Below, in pieces: positions 50,410-60,897 of a stretch of 64,000 nt of DNA. The translations under genes and the position numbers were made by a program. Source of the DNA: Prorocentrum cordatum (lineage: Eukaryota > Sar > Dinophyceae > Prorocentrales > Prorocentraceae); NCBI GenBank assembly GCA_963575745.1, contig CAUYUJ010001402.1:32501-96500 (forward strand), read 5' to 3'. Positions within the stretch are counted from its first letter, which is position 1. Each line of letters starts with the position of its first letter. The notes under the pieces were generated by a model that worked only from the letters and a program-made list of their open reading frames with translations, was not told where the DNA came from and did no database searches.

Positions 50410-53400
50410 TCAGCTCAATAGCTGTCATATAGCTCGAGTTAAGTACAGGAGACCGAGAGCGCCTGTCAAGATGACTCGAATAATACGAATAGGTTTGCGT
50501 GTTAAGTCCAATATACCAAGAGCGCGTATCAAGATGACTCGAAACGGCCGATCCCGCCTGGACGCTTTTTGGCAGTAAAAGGTACCCGATCGAGCTGAGA
50601 TCAAGATGGCGAGCGGGAATAAGATCGAATATCACGGGAAAAAATACTAGGGTTCTAACGAATTGTTGAACTTCGAGAACAAAATTCTGAACCGACCAAA
50701 AGTCACCAAAAGGTCCGTCGAGATTTTTCTGGCCAACTAGCTCTCCAGCGCCCCGGAACTGGGCGCCGGCGGTAAACCGTCGACCTTTCTTACCGCCGGG
50801 GGACTCGTAGAGCTTCCTGACAATATATAATGTGGAAAGAAAATGCAGAGAACGAATAGTTTTCAGCCCAAGCGATTTCAGACCTCTCGATGCAACAGCC
50901 GAACGCCCCCGATGCTTCTGGATTGTCTTCTTTACGAGCTCTGTAGCTCTCCTACAGCCCGAGTTATGCGCGTGAATCGAGAGCACCTCTCAAGATGACT
51001 CTAACAAAACGAATAGTTTGGCAACCCAGCTCGAGTATCAAACCGAGTTCAGACCTCTCAATGCAACAGGCGGACGCGTCTCATGTCTGCAAATCGACTC
51101 GTCTGATCGCCAGCCCTGCAGCCACCTACAGCCCGAGTTGCGTGCGTAAATCGGCAGCACCTCTGATGATGACTCGAACAACACAATAGTTTCGCGGACT
51201 AGTTCGGCCAGCGAGTTCCGAGCTCTGGGTTCGACAGGCGGACGCGCCTGATGTCTTCAAATCGAGACATGTGACCACCAGCACTGTTGCCCCCCCCCCC
51301 CCTCCAGCCCGAGTTGAATGCAAACCGAGAGCACTTCTCAAGATGACTCGAACAATACGAATAGTTTCGTGGTTCTAGATCGAGCAGCAGACCGAGTTCA
51401 GAGCTCTCGATTCAACCGACAAATGCGACTGATGATTCTGAACCGGTTTCTGTAAGTATCACCTCTGTAGCTGTCCTATAGCTCAAGTTGAGTACAGAAA
51501 ACCGAGAGCGTCTGTCAAGATGACCCGAATAATACGAATAGGTGGTTTGCAGACCTAGCTCGGCTAGCAGACCGAGTTCAGACCCCTGGATTCAACAAGC
51601 GAACGCGCCTGCCCATCGAGATTTCTCTTGCCAACTAGCTCTCCCGCGCCCCGGAATTACTCTTCAGCTTCCAGCAATAACTTGCTAAGGGAAGCTACGA
51701 GTTACTCTTAAGCTTCCAGCAATAACTTGCTAAGGGAAGCTCTACGAGTTATTTAACTGGCAGACGCGGCAGAACCCACTACACGTGAGAAAAATACCGG
51801 TTCTCAAAATGAATTGTCAAATATCTTTCAAAACAAAGCAAAACCGACCGAAGGTTATCACACTGGGCGCCGGCGGTAAACCGTCAACCTTTCTTACCGC
51901 CGGGGGACTCGTAGAGCTTCCTGACAATATATGTGGAAAAAATGCAGAGAACGAATAGTTTTTCAGCCCAAGCGATCTCAGACCTCTCGATGCAACAGCC
52001 GAACGCCCCCGTTGCTTCTGGATTGTCTTCTTTACGAGCTCTGTAGCTCTGCTACAGCCCGAGTTACGTGCGTAAATCGACAGCACCTCTCAAGATGACT
52101 CGAACAATACGAATAGTTTGGCAACCCAGCTCGAGTATTAAACCGAATTCATACCTCTGAATGCGACAGGCGGACGCATCTGATGTCTGCGAATCGACTC
52201 CTGTGATTACCAGCCCTGCAGCCCCCATACAGCCCGAGTTAAGTGCAGAAAACCGACAGCACCGCTCAGGATGACTCGAACAATACAATAGTTTCGCGGA
52301 CCTAGTTCGGGCAGCAGACCGAGTTCCGAGCACTGGATTCGACAGGCGGACGCGCCTGATGTCTTGAAATCGATTCTTGTGACCACCAGCCCTGTAGCCC
52401 CCCTCAGGACGAGTTGAGTGCAGAAGACCGAGAGCACTTCTCAAGATGACTCGAACAATACGAATGGTTTCGGGATTCTAGATCGGGCAGCAGACCGAGT
52501 TCAGAGCTCTAGATTCAACAGACAACTGCCACTGATGATTCCGAATCAGTTTCTGTACGCATCAGCTCTGTAGCTGTCGTGTAGCTCGAGTTAAGTACAG
52601 AAAACCGACAGCGTCTGTCAAGATGACTCGAATAATACGAATAGGTTTGCAGACCTAGCTCGGATAGCAGACCGAGGTCAGACCTCTGGATTCAACAGGC
52701 GAACGCGCCTGATCATTCTGAATCGATTAGCTGTGCTTACCAGCTCTGTAGCCGTCCTAAAGCTCGAGTTATGTTCAGAAAACCGTCATCGCGTGTCAAG
52801 ATGACTTGAAACGGCCGATCCCGCCTGCCTGCTTTTTGGCAGTAAAAGCTACCCGATCGAGCTGGGATCAAGATGGCGAGCGGGAATAAGATCGAATATC
52901 ATGGGAAAAAAAAAACTAGAGCTGAAACGAATTGTTGAATTTCGAGAACAAAATTTTCAACCGACCAAAAGTCAGCAAAAGGTCCGTCGAGATTTTTCTT
53001 GCCAAATAGCTCTCCAGCTCCCAGGAACTACTTTTAAGCTTCCAGCAATAACTTGCTAAGGGAAGCTCTACGAGTTATTACTGGGCGCCGGCGGTAAACC
53101 GTCAACCTTCCTTACCGCCAGGGGACTCGTAGAGCTTCCTGAGCATATATAATGTCGAAAAAATTACAGAGAACGAATAGTTTTTCAGCCTAAACGATTT
53201 CAGACCTCTCGATGCAACAGCCAAACGCCCCTCATGCTTCTGGATCGCTTCCTGTGCGCACGAGCTCCGTAGCTCTCCTACAGCCCGAGTTACGCGCGGA
53301 AATCGACAGCACCTCTCAAGATCACTCGAAAATACAAATAGTTTCGCGAATCTAGCTCGAGTATCAGACCGAATTCAGACATCTGAATGCGACAGGCGAA

Positions 53401-53463
53401 CGCGCCGTCTCCGAATCGATTCCTGTGATTACCAGCCCTGCAGCCCCCTTACAGCCGGAGTTT
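50410..53463. repeat. Family-1 modules in tandem
   Basis: The remainder of the interrupted module is followed by modules starting at 50758 (1,104 bp), 51862 (1,220 bp) and 53082. Tails with CTTAAGCTTCCAGCAATAAC and GGAAGCTCTACGAGTT occur at about 51657-51750 (two in tandem) and 53034-53080. Confidence 0.9.
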
Positions 53464-54354
53464 GGTGTTTGGTCAGGCTACACAGGGCGCGTGCGCCCAA
53501 GCCTAAGGGCTAGAGCCAGTTAAATCCGCCTCCTCCGCTTTGCAGAGGAAATTTCTTTAACAATGTGCTCCACACCTGTGCACAGGCGCTCGGCAGCAGA
53601 TAATTCTGCCTCCGTCACGGTGGCTCCTACATCAAACATGTAGGCTTCTGAGCTCACGAGTGTCCACGGGCCATTCTCTGGAGCAACTTCGATCCAGTGA
53701 CCTCCTGCAGCACCCTCACTGCTCACTCCACCATCCCAGCATCCTCTGATGTATTTGATGTTTGTCCTGTTCTGTTTGATATAGTCGTGCTTGTAAATTC
53801 TGTAACAGTTTCCTTCTCTCGCATGGTGTGTAAGCTCATCAGCATAGGCATTGGCTTCCCTATATATATGTTTCCAGAAATCCCTACCGTACGTCGGGCA
53901 TCGTATGTTGTGTTGTTCACTCACGTCATACATGATATTTTGTATCCTGGCGATCCGTTTGGCATACCCACTGTTGTCACAAGCCCAGACTCCCCTCAAC
54001 CATTGTACGACCGTTTTACTGTCTCCGCACATTTCAACAGCGATACCTTCCATCCCAGGGTCCCATATCGTAGTCTGTTCATTAATAACTGCAAGACGTC
54101 GGGCCAACTCGTCATCTGTCGGTGTCTTCGCAAACCCTCCCATCCTCCTCTCCTTACTCCTCCTCACAAACATATCCTCCACTTTGGGTATCTGTGATAT
54201 GTGTTCCACAAACTCCTCCCAATCCGTCGGTACAACGCACGTGTCGTGCCACAGAAGCGACCTCCATTTTTCAAAGGGTGCATGCCAGCTGCTCGCCACG
54301 ATTCGTGGTCTGCCTCTGAGTCGTCTCGTTCCCTCTCTCGACATCGTCCGACTT
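53464..54354 (-). mobile_element. Non-LTR retrotransposon D (5'-truncated, different site)
   Basis: About 0.9 kb inserted inside a ~177-bp monomer after CAGCCGGAGTT, where other monomers continue AAGTGCAGAAAA. The right flank resumes with CTGCAGAAAATCGACAGC. It retains only the connector end and RNase H. It is the only non-LTR copy in the window outside a hairpin loop. Confidence 0.8.
53520..54344 (-). CDS. Element D: circularly permuted RNase H
   Basis: A 274-codon frame. The connector remnant is TRRLRGRPRIVASSW. The RNase H follows: VEMCGDSKTVVQWLRGVW (Asp70-type), HIYREANAYADELTHHAR (Asp134-type), RGCWDGGVSSEGAAGGHWI (Asp10-type) and ATVTEAELSAAERL (Glu48-type), then a basic tail SAKRRRRI. 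The helix before the first strand reads DDELARRLAVINE and here keeps a Glu at the expected helix-A position, which may be a relic of a duplicated domain. The 5' end is truncated by the insertion. Confidence 0.82.
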   Translation of the reverse strand: MSREGTRRLRGRPRIVASSWHAPFEKWRSLLWHDTCVVPTDWEEFVEHISQIPKVEDMFVRRSKERRMGGFAKTPTDDELARRLAVINEQTTIWDPGMEGIAVEMCGDSKTVVQWLRGVWACDNSGYAKRIARIQNIMYDVSEQHNIRCPTYGRDFWKHIYREANAYADELTHHAREGNCYRIYKHDYIKQNRTNIKYIRGCWDGGVSSEGAAGGHWIEVAPENGPWTLVSSEAYMFDVGATVTEAELSAAERLCTGVEHIVKEISSAKRRRRI

Positions 54355-55107
54355 ATCTGCAGAAAATCGACAGCATCTCGGAAGATGACTCGAACAATAC
54401 GAATAGTTTCGCGGACCTAGCTCGGGCAGCAGGCCGAGTTCAGGGCTCTGAATGCGACAGGTGGACGCGACTGATGTCTCCGAATCGATCCCAGTGATTA
54501 CCAGCCCTGCAGCCCCCTCACAGCTCGAATTAAGTGCAGAAAACGGACAGCACCTCTTAAGATGACTCGACGAATACGAATAGTTTTGCGAACCTAGCTC
54601 GGGCAGCACACCGAGTTCCGAGCTCTGGATTCGGCAGGCGGACGCGTCTGATGTCTTCGAATCGATTCCTGTGATTACCAGCCCTGTAGCCCCCCTACAG
54701 CCCGAGTTAAGTGCAGAAAACTGTCAGCGACTCTCAAGACTCCAACAACACGAATAGTTTCGCGAACCTAGCGGGGGCAGCAGACCGAGTTCAACCCTCT
54801 GGATGGAACAGACGAACGCGCCTGATGATTCGCAATCGATTTCTGTGAGAATGAGCTCTGTAGCTGCCCTACAGCTCGAGTTAAGTACAAAATACCGACA
54901 ACGCGTATCAAGATGACTCGAAACAGCCGATCCCGCCGCGATGCTTTTTTGCAGAAATACTTACCCGATCGAGCTGAGATGAAGAAGGCGAGCGGGAATA
55001 AGATCGAATATAGTCAGAAAAAATTCTAGAGGTCAAACGAATGAACCGACCAAAAGTCAGCAAAAGGTCCGTCGAGACTGGGCGCCGGCGGTAAACCGCC
55101 AACCTTT
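54355..55107. repeat. End of a family-1 module
   Basis: Three to four ~177-bp monomers and a shortened tail (GGTCCGTCGAGACTGGGCGCC), ending in a hairpin left arm and loop (GGTAAACCGCCAACC) at element E. Confidence 0.88.
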
Positions 55108-55302
55108 GTTTTTGCGGACTTTGCGGTCGACTGTGCAGGCTTTCCAGCCTAGTCGGAAGCAAGGAGCGGGCGCATCGGGAGTAGGCGGAAGCCTCACCGA
55201 TCCAAACGATCAGAGGCGAAAGCCAACTCTTATTAGGAGGATGAGAGGTCAAGCACACACACGCGACAAACAAAGGCATGGCGTGAGTGAGCACAATCAA
55301 TA

Positions 55303-58300
55303 TCACATCATATCCTGTCCGAAATACGCTTGCACAACCCGCGGCAAGATTATAATCGTATGCTCAACGGCCGAGATCTCGGCATCAGTCACTGTTGAAG
55401 TTGGATGAATCGAGAACGCCGCACTATACACCTCCGTCCATATAATCTCATGGCTGAGTGGCTGCCTTGAGAGCCTCGATATCCGTCCAACATCTATCCA
55501 GCACCCGACTCCTACGCCGTCGCAAGAGACGCCACCATCGAATCCAGCTCTGATGGCACAAACGCGAAACACCTGTTGTACCTGAGGGGCGTAAAGCCCT
55601 ATCCTATATCGAATCACTGGTGGCCCGACACGGGCCGTATGAGTGAGTACATCTGCACGCGTGTTCCATTCCCTATATGTGTGGCCGACAATTTCCCTCC
55701 CATGACAGGCAAGCCTAATTCCAAACCTCTGACACATGTTGTCAAGTTGGTTAATCATTCTGTTGATCCTATCCTGATATGTACGATTAATCACCCTCCA
55801 GACACCCTGAAGCCAAGACACCACCAGAAGACTGTCCCCAGAAATGTACACAGGGATCCCAAATGAGTCGAGGTCGTACTCAACCTGCTTCATATTTTGT
55901 AACGCGATACGTTTGGCCAGTTTGTCGTTGAAAGCCGCAGTGCCATCTTGGGCCCCATAAGTGTGTAGGTCGTTTTGTGTGATAGTATGTACCTCCTGCA
56001 GGGCCCCACCTGTGGTACCGTACCCTTTTCTTTTCTGAAAATAACTCAGCATCGTCCGTGTACACATGTGTTCGCAGAACTGAACATACGCAGCATCTGT
56101 CGGCACAAAGGACTCCCACCATTTGAGTCCATAGAATTCACAGAAAGAAAATAGCCAGCATCTCTGGCCAATAGCTCGACCTGAGCTAACATGTCTCCTT
56201 TTTAGCTGCGAAGCCTCCTGGAAGTGAAACATACCCCGCAGGCACTCCGACGCATCCGTCCTGAGCCTGTCCCACAGTGGACCGCATGCAACCGTAGTCA
56301 TGTGGTGATATCTCCACGTACGTTGCGTCGAAGATACCTCCTCATGAGAAGCAGCACACAATATAGCAATGAAATCTGCAGCATCCTTAGCGGAGTTCCA
56401 CACCATACGGAGAAATCGCTGCACCAAACTCGCAAATCCATAAGATCGAAATTGCTCTCTGGCCTCGTGGTACCGTCGTCGGTTCCAGTCCGCCATAGTC
56501 TCCCCCTCCCTCCTCGGCCGTCGAAACATACGGCACAAACACCATCCCTCGAAGGCATTGAGCATGTGTAGCGAGGAAGTATCAGCAGTACATGTCTCTA
56601 GACAATACAACGCCATACTCTGCACCTTGTCTTGATAACGACAAAACTTATCACGAACAGCTACCGCTCTGTTACGAAAGAAATCCGACTGTCCAATGAA
56701 ACAAGCACGAGCCTCCTTGATGCGATATTCCACATCAGGATGAGCGGGTACTAGGTAGGTGGGGAAAATCTCATGACCCAATACTTTCATTCTGCACACA
56801 CGTCGAAGTCTAAAGTCCTGATATCTCGAGCACGCAGGTATACACAAATCCTCACTGGCAAGAATATGTTTGTCACCATCCACTCTCGCATTTTCCCAAC
56901 ATGTCATATACAACAAGCTGCGATCCTTCCATCTCATCCCCCAGTCATGTAGTGGTAGGGTTAGATCGTGCATCATCTGAGCCAGCACAGTTGAGGCGGC
57001 AGAGACAAGGTAGCAGTTGTCCGCCCACACAAAGTGGTTCACGACTGCCCGTCGCTCATACTCTCCACAGACGCCCTCCAGCACATACCCCACTCCTCTA
57101 CTGTCCCAATCCCGAAATATAGGTCCCCACATGGCACATATGATAAGGTTAAAGAGAAGAGGCCCCTCAGGGCCGCCCGTCCGTATACAGACGTCCCAGT
57201 TGATGCCGTCAATGGCCATACCCTCGACACCTAACGACCCCGTGGTGCAAACCAGCGGTGCAAGCAAAGCATACTGGAGATAGGCAAGAATATTGGCATG
57301 GCACAAAGCTCGCTTGGCGTTTTGAAGGCTGCAATGGTCGAACGCTTGTTTGATGTCGGCGTTAGCGATATGGACCGTCTGATCCTTTCCCCAGATGCCC
57401 CCATGTTGAGCCAGAGCCTTGAGGGCCCGCACAAATTCCACCGTCTTACGCCCCTCCTGGAAGCCATAGATGCCCAGGGGTCCCATGAGGCCAGCCCGAG
57501 ACACAAATTGTTCGACCAGGATCACCACACAAGCAGAATACCAACGGCTGAGACTGTTTTGCCGACAGAGGTACCGTGCATCTGTCAGTGATGTCAAGCT
57601 CGGCAGCTTGGGCATGAAGGCGATCAAAATCTGCCTCCATTCCTGCGGATACTGCCGTGTCAAGCGAAATATCTCATCAAACATCCGAGCTACGCCACGC
57701 AAAGTCGCCCACGGCAATGCCTTGAGTAATTCACAAGGCAGCCTGTCGGGACCCGTGGCGCGCCTGGACTTGAGACGTGACCGTGCCTGGCATACCACCG
57801 CCATTGTCAGTCCCTCAGTGCAGTACCCGTCACATAGGTTCTGTTGTGCATCCCTCCTCAACTCCTCCAACATCTCCATATCCCGTCCTCTGACCTCCTC
57901 CGAAGTATATCTCTGTCTGGTATGTGCTCTGATCTCCTCCACCCACTCCTCCCTGTCCTCAGATACCCGCCCCTGCACAATGAGGTGCTTGATACCGTAA
58001 CGCTCTTTGCGCCTGGAGGCAGGGGAGGTCCACGCGGCCAACGCCGCACGATACTCCCTCCGAAGTCCGTTGGCACGTCTGCGCAAGCTGGGTACGTCCA
58101 CTGACGCAGGCAGAGGCTTCCGTCGCAAAATCTCCTGGCAGGCCGTGAGCCCTGCAGGCCTAATTGGCGGTAGTCCCCGTCCCGTGGCGGCAGTCGTGAA
58201 TTTGATTTCCTCCTGCTCAGTACAAGCCCGAATAGTGGTCGACACAAGGTCCCCTGGAGAACAAGTAGTATTGGCATCTCCTAAGGCCCGATCGATTTCC

Positions 58301-58350
58301 TTTCGTGCCATATTGAGGTCCCCCCAATTCACCGTCTTATAACCCACCAA
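55303..58350 (-). CDS. Element E: reverse transcriptase, connector and circularly permuted RNase H
   Basis: 1,015 codons, open further upstream into the EEP end (RDHGLLQGTF). RT motifs are ATGPDRLPCELLKALP, motif A ANADIKQAFDH, motif B RTGGPEGPLLFNLII and motif C FVWADNCYLV (57016-57030). The connector has LKRRHVSSGRAIGQRCW and GLKWWESFVPTDAAYV. The final 180 residues are RNase H in permuted order: ISGDSLLVVSW, then THTAR-ending YREWNTRADVLTHTAR with its Asp 61 residues after the first, then AIRAGFDGGVSCDGVGVG 38 residues on, then TVTDAEISAVEH 53 residues on. It shows that RT and RNase H are one polyprotein in this family. Confidence 0.93.
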   Translation of the reverse strand: MVGYKTVNWGDLNMARKEIDRALGDANTTCSPGDLVSTTIRACTEQEEIKFTTAATGRGLPPIRPAGLTACQEILRRKPLPASVDVPSLRRRANGLRREYRAALAAWTSPASRRKERYGIKHLIVQGRVSEDREEWVEEIRAHTRQRYTSEEVRGRDMEMLEELRRDAQQNLCDGYCTEGLTMAVVCQARSRLKSRRATGPDRLPCELLKALPWATLRGVARMFDEIFRLTRQYPQEWRQILIAFMPKLPSLTSLTDARYLCRQNSLSRWYSACVVILVEQFVSRAGLMGPLGIYGFQEGRKTVEFVRALKALAQHGGIWGKDQTVHIANADIKQAFDHCSLQNAKRALCHANILAYLQYALLAPLVCTTGSLGVEGMAIDGINWDVCIRTGGPEGPLLFNLIICAMWGPIFRDWDSRGVGYVLEGVCGEYERRAVVNHFVWADNCYLVSAASTVLAQMMHDLTLPLHDWGMRWKDRSLLYMTCWENARVDGDKHILASEDLCIPACSRYQDFRLRRVCRMKVLGHEIFPTYLVPAHPDVEYRIKEARACFIGQSDFFRNRAVAVRDKFCRYQDKVQSMALYCLETCTADTSSLHMLNAFEGWCLCRMFRRPRREGETMADWNRRRYHEAREQFRSYGFASLVQRFLRMVWNSAKDAADFIAILCAASHEEVSSTQRTWRYHHMTTVACGPLWDRLRTDASECLRGMFHFQEASQLKRRHVSSGRAIGQRCWLFSFCEFYGLKWWESFVPTDAAYVQFCEHMCTRTMLSYFQKRKGYGTTGGALQEVHTITQNDLHTYGAQDGTAAFNDKLAKRIALQNMKQVEYDLDSFGIPVYISGDSLLVVSWLQGVWRVINRTYQDRINRMINQLDNMCQRFGIRLACHGREIVGHTYREWNTRADVLTHTARVGPPVIRYRIGLYAPQVQQVFRVCAIRAGFDGGVSCDGVGVGCWIDVGRISRLSRQPLSHEIIWTEVYSAAFSIHPTSTVTDAEISAVEHTIIILPRVVQAYFGQDMM

Positions 58351-59250
58351 ACTCTTTTCACGAGCTGCCGTCGGGATTCTACGTTTGACCAGCTCAGCGC
58401 CTGTGTCACTAAAAGTCCCCTGAAGCAGGCCATGGTCGCGGAGACGACTACGATTGTCTTCCCCCCATTACTCATGATCGTTTCAACCGTCATCTTATCG
58501 ATCACCCACGTCCTGGGAACAAAAATGTAATCAAGAACCTTCTTACACGTCCCACCGAGATATTCCGTAACTCTCCCATGTATGTAGTCGTCGTGGCAAG
58601 AACGAATTGGCAGCCTTCATCCCCAGGCGCCCTAGAAAGCAGAGAACACGCTCGCGCAACTGTTGTCGTACGTCCCTCCTCTCCCGCTGTGCACCTCCCT
58701 CCTCGCAGGTCCTCCTCTCCTCCTTGGTAGCACTTCCCACCGCCTCATAGACTGTCCCCGTGCGTGAGCACTGCAGCTGAGTCGATGGGGGTAGCTCGAC
58801 GTTGGCATCGAGCAACACAGAGACAGTCGCCCCCTTCCAACGGCTGCGCAGAGTGAGAATGACTGACTCGAGCGTGTCCAACGCCCCGCACTGCACATCT
58901 ACGGCGTTCTCGACACCGGGGTCGGGAAGAGACGCAGAGACAACTATCAGAGGGGCACTCCCACTACCAAAGACCACCACACAGAACCGTTCATATTGAC
59001 ATATTGATTCACGCACACATGTACTCCACTCTTTGTTAAATAATAACCCACACTTACCGTCGCAACTCACACGATATGATAGACCACACCGCCTGATATA
59101 TGCATCGAATTTGCCTCCGAAAAGATTCTGGCATTCCTGAACACCCCAGATGCAATCTCGCATTGAAAGGCACCTCAGGATCTCATTCCCCTTGAAATTG
59201 GCCGACCCCGCCCGATTGAGGTTCCAGCTGCCCAGTCGGATCCCCTTGAA
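58351..59250 (-). pseudogene. Element E: EEP endonuclease
   Basis: In-frame LGSWNLNRAG upstream of 59163, then VQECQNLFGG, SASLPDPGV, VLLDANVELPP and TWESYG. A first frameshift at about 58550 leads to KKVLDYIFVPRTW, and a second at about 58450 leads to RDHGLLQGTF, which continues into the RT frame. The Ser-Asp-His motif reads Arg-Asp-His. The domain would nick target DNA, but the frameshifts probably inactivate this copy. Confidence 0.8.
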
Positions 59251-59271
59251 CGGTGTACGGCGTCGTCGTCG

Positions 59272-60897
59272 TCACACCCTCCTGTTGACTTCCGTCTCGA
59301 TATCCGCCTTCGTCTTAGTAAACGCAGGTATGAGTTGATGCAACCTGTCGACAGTCTCACTCGATACCTCCCATGTCGCCCGCGTCGTGGTAAACTCGGC
59401 CAAAAGCATTGGCCTCGGAGCGGCCGTCGTGGGCACTGTCCATATAGTAGATTTGGGCGGTCCCATTTCCCCTCGCACAGCAATGACCTCTATACCAATC
59501 TGTGTACACATGCTCCGACTAGTGCCGCAGAATCTCCCCACCGCCTTAACGCGGTCCCTCTTCCACTCGGGGCACTCGACACTGACTTTGATCGACTCAG
59601 GGTTGACAATCTGCTTCATATTCTCAATGAGGCACTGTGGTGCTGCAATCTGGATTCCTGGAGGAGGCGCGGGACGTTTAGCAGGGGGTACCGTCACAAG
59701 GTCGATGCACCGCTTAACCCTCCAAATAATATCCCTGTCGGCCCCAGGCTTGAATTTGATTTTGGCCGATCCGAACATGTAACGGCCAGCGTTGATGCGC
59801 TCCGTACCGTCAACACACACGTGCACACGATCATCCTCCGAAAGACAATGATTTGTAATATTATCGATGAGCACCTTCACATCCTCCCACATGAGCATCT
59901 CCTGAGACCTCCTATCCCTGTCATTCCAGTTGGTGCCCCATCCCTCGAGTTCGACATACGTAGGAGAGAAGTAGGTGGTCCCAGGAGCCTGGTATCTTCC
60001 CGTCCTGGCATTAGCAGGCCTCGTCGAAGCGTCACTGGCAACAGAACCCGCTCGAACCTGTCCCTGGAGTCCCTGGACGATCGTCTCGAGTCGATTATGT
60101 TTAGTCTCCAGCCCCTGAACGCTCGTCTCCAGGCTAGAAATCGCAACACCCTGCTTCTGGACCTGGGCCTGAACGTTGTCGATTTTGGTCCCCTGAACTC
60201 CTATGGCATCCTGGATCCTTTCAGTGTTATCATCCATCTTGTGCATCATCTGCAATAGTAAACTCTGCATACCATCCTTCCCCTCCAAGGCGGCCTTCCT
60301 TTCAGCAAGAACCTCCTCACGATTACGCTTCACAGGAGGGGCGCCGCCATCCACCGTCATGTTATCTGCATGCTCTGGCATTGTGTCAATACACTGACGT
60401 CCGTATCCCCACGAGTGCAACCACTGTCGCGTCACCGTCCGTTCACAGAGAGGTACCACAGATTCACTATCTGGAGTGGAGTCGGCGGTATTCAATCGTC
60501 CGTCCAATGGATAGTCACCTGGGGTCTTCTCAATATCCTGAAGCTGTCTTTTACGAGAAGCTCTCTCGATAGCAGTGTCTGGCTTCTGACCGTAGTCCTG
60601 TGAGTACTGCAAATATGGCACTGTCGGTGATATATCCTCCAGCTGAAACCTTCTCGCTAGAACCGAAAAGTCGTATCCGTCCGTCTTCACACACGAACAA
60701 TAAAAGACAACAAGCACAGCAAACAAAGGAAGCGGCCTGGTTGGCCTCGAAGATGCCGTACTCGCCGATGGCAGCGGCGGCTGCCGCGCCGTCACCCCGC
60801 GACGCCGACACCCCCTGAGCTCCTGTGGGATCCAGGAGCCCTGGAGCCGAGATCTTCCTTGAGCCGGGGGGGCTCGTAGAGCTTCCTGATCATACAT
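59272..60897 (-). CDS. Element E: ORF1 protein
   Basis: The open frame has 541 codons and reads in from flanking repeat at its 5' end. The likely start is the Met of MPEHADNMTVDG. A long predicted coiled coil (about residues 195-290 of the frame, repeated VQGLE, VQKQG and LETSVQGLE heptads) is followed by the conserved region: YVELEGWGTNWND, GSAKIKFKPGADRDIIW, VECPEWKRDRVKAVGRFCGT and STIWTVP. This matches ORF1 of A and B. It probably trimerises and binds element RNA. Confidence 0.82.
   Translation of the reverse strand: MYDQEALRAPPAQGRSRLQGSWIPQELRGCRRRGVTARQPPLPSASTASSRPTRPLPLFAVLVVFYCSCVKTDGYDFSVLARRFQLEDISPTVPYLQYSQDYGQKPDTAIERASRKRQLQDIEKTPGDYPLDGRLNTADSTPDSESVVPLCERTVTRQWLHSWGYGRQCIDTMPEHADNMTVDGGAPPVKRNREEVLAERKAALEGKDGMQSLLLQMMHKMDDNTERIQDAIGVQGTKIDNVQAQVQKQGVAISSLETSVQGLETKHNRLETIVQGLQGQVRAGSVASDASTRPANARTGRYQAPGTTYFSPTYVELEGWGTNWNDRDRRSQEMLMWEDVKVLIDNITNHCLSEDDRVHVCVDGTERINAGRYMFGSAKIKFKPGADRDIIWRVKRCIDLVTVPPAKRPAPPPGIQIAAPQCLIENMKQIVNPESIKVSVECPEWKRDRVKAVGRFCGTSRSMCTQIGIEVIAVRGEMGPPKSTIWTVPTTAAPRPMLLAEFTTTRATWEVSSETVDRLHQLIPAFTKTKADIETEVNRRV

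Larger units (their letters stand above)
55108..60860 (-). mobile_element. Non-LTR retrotransposon E (full length)
   Basis: 5.75 kb in a family-1 hairpin loop. The left flank is GGTAAACCGCCAACCTTT. The right flank is a mutated right arm, CTTGAGCCGGGGG, followed by GGCTCGTAGAGCTTCC. Target duplication is not clear. Minus-strand order is ORF1, EEP (two frameshifts), then RT, connector and RNase H in one uninterrupted frame. It is divergent from A and B but clearly related. Confidence 0.88.
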
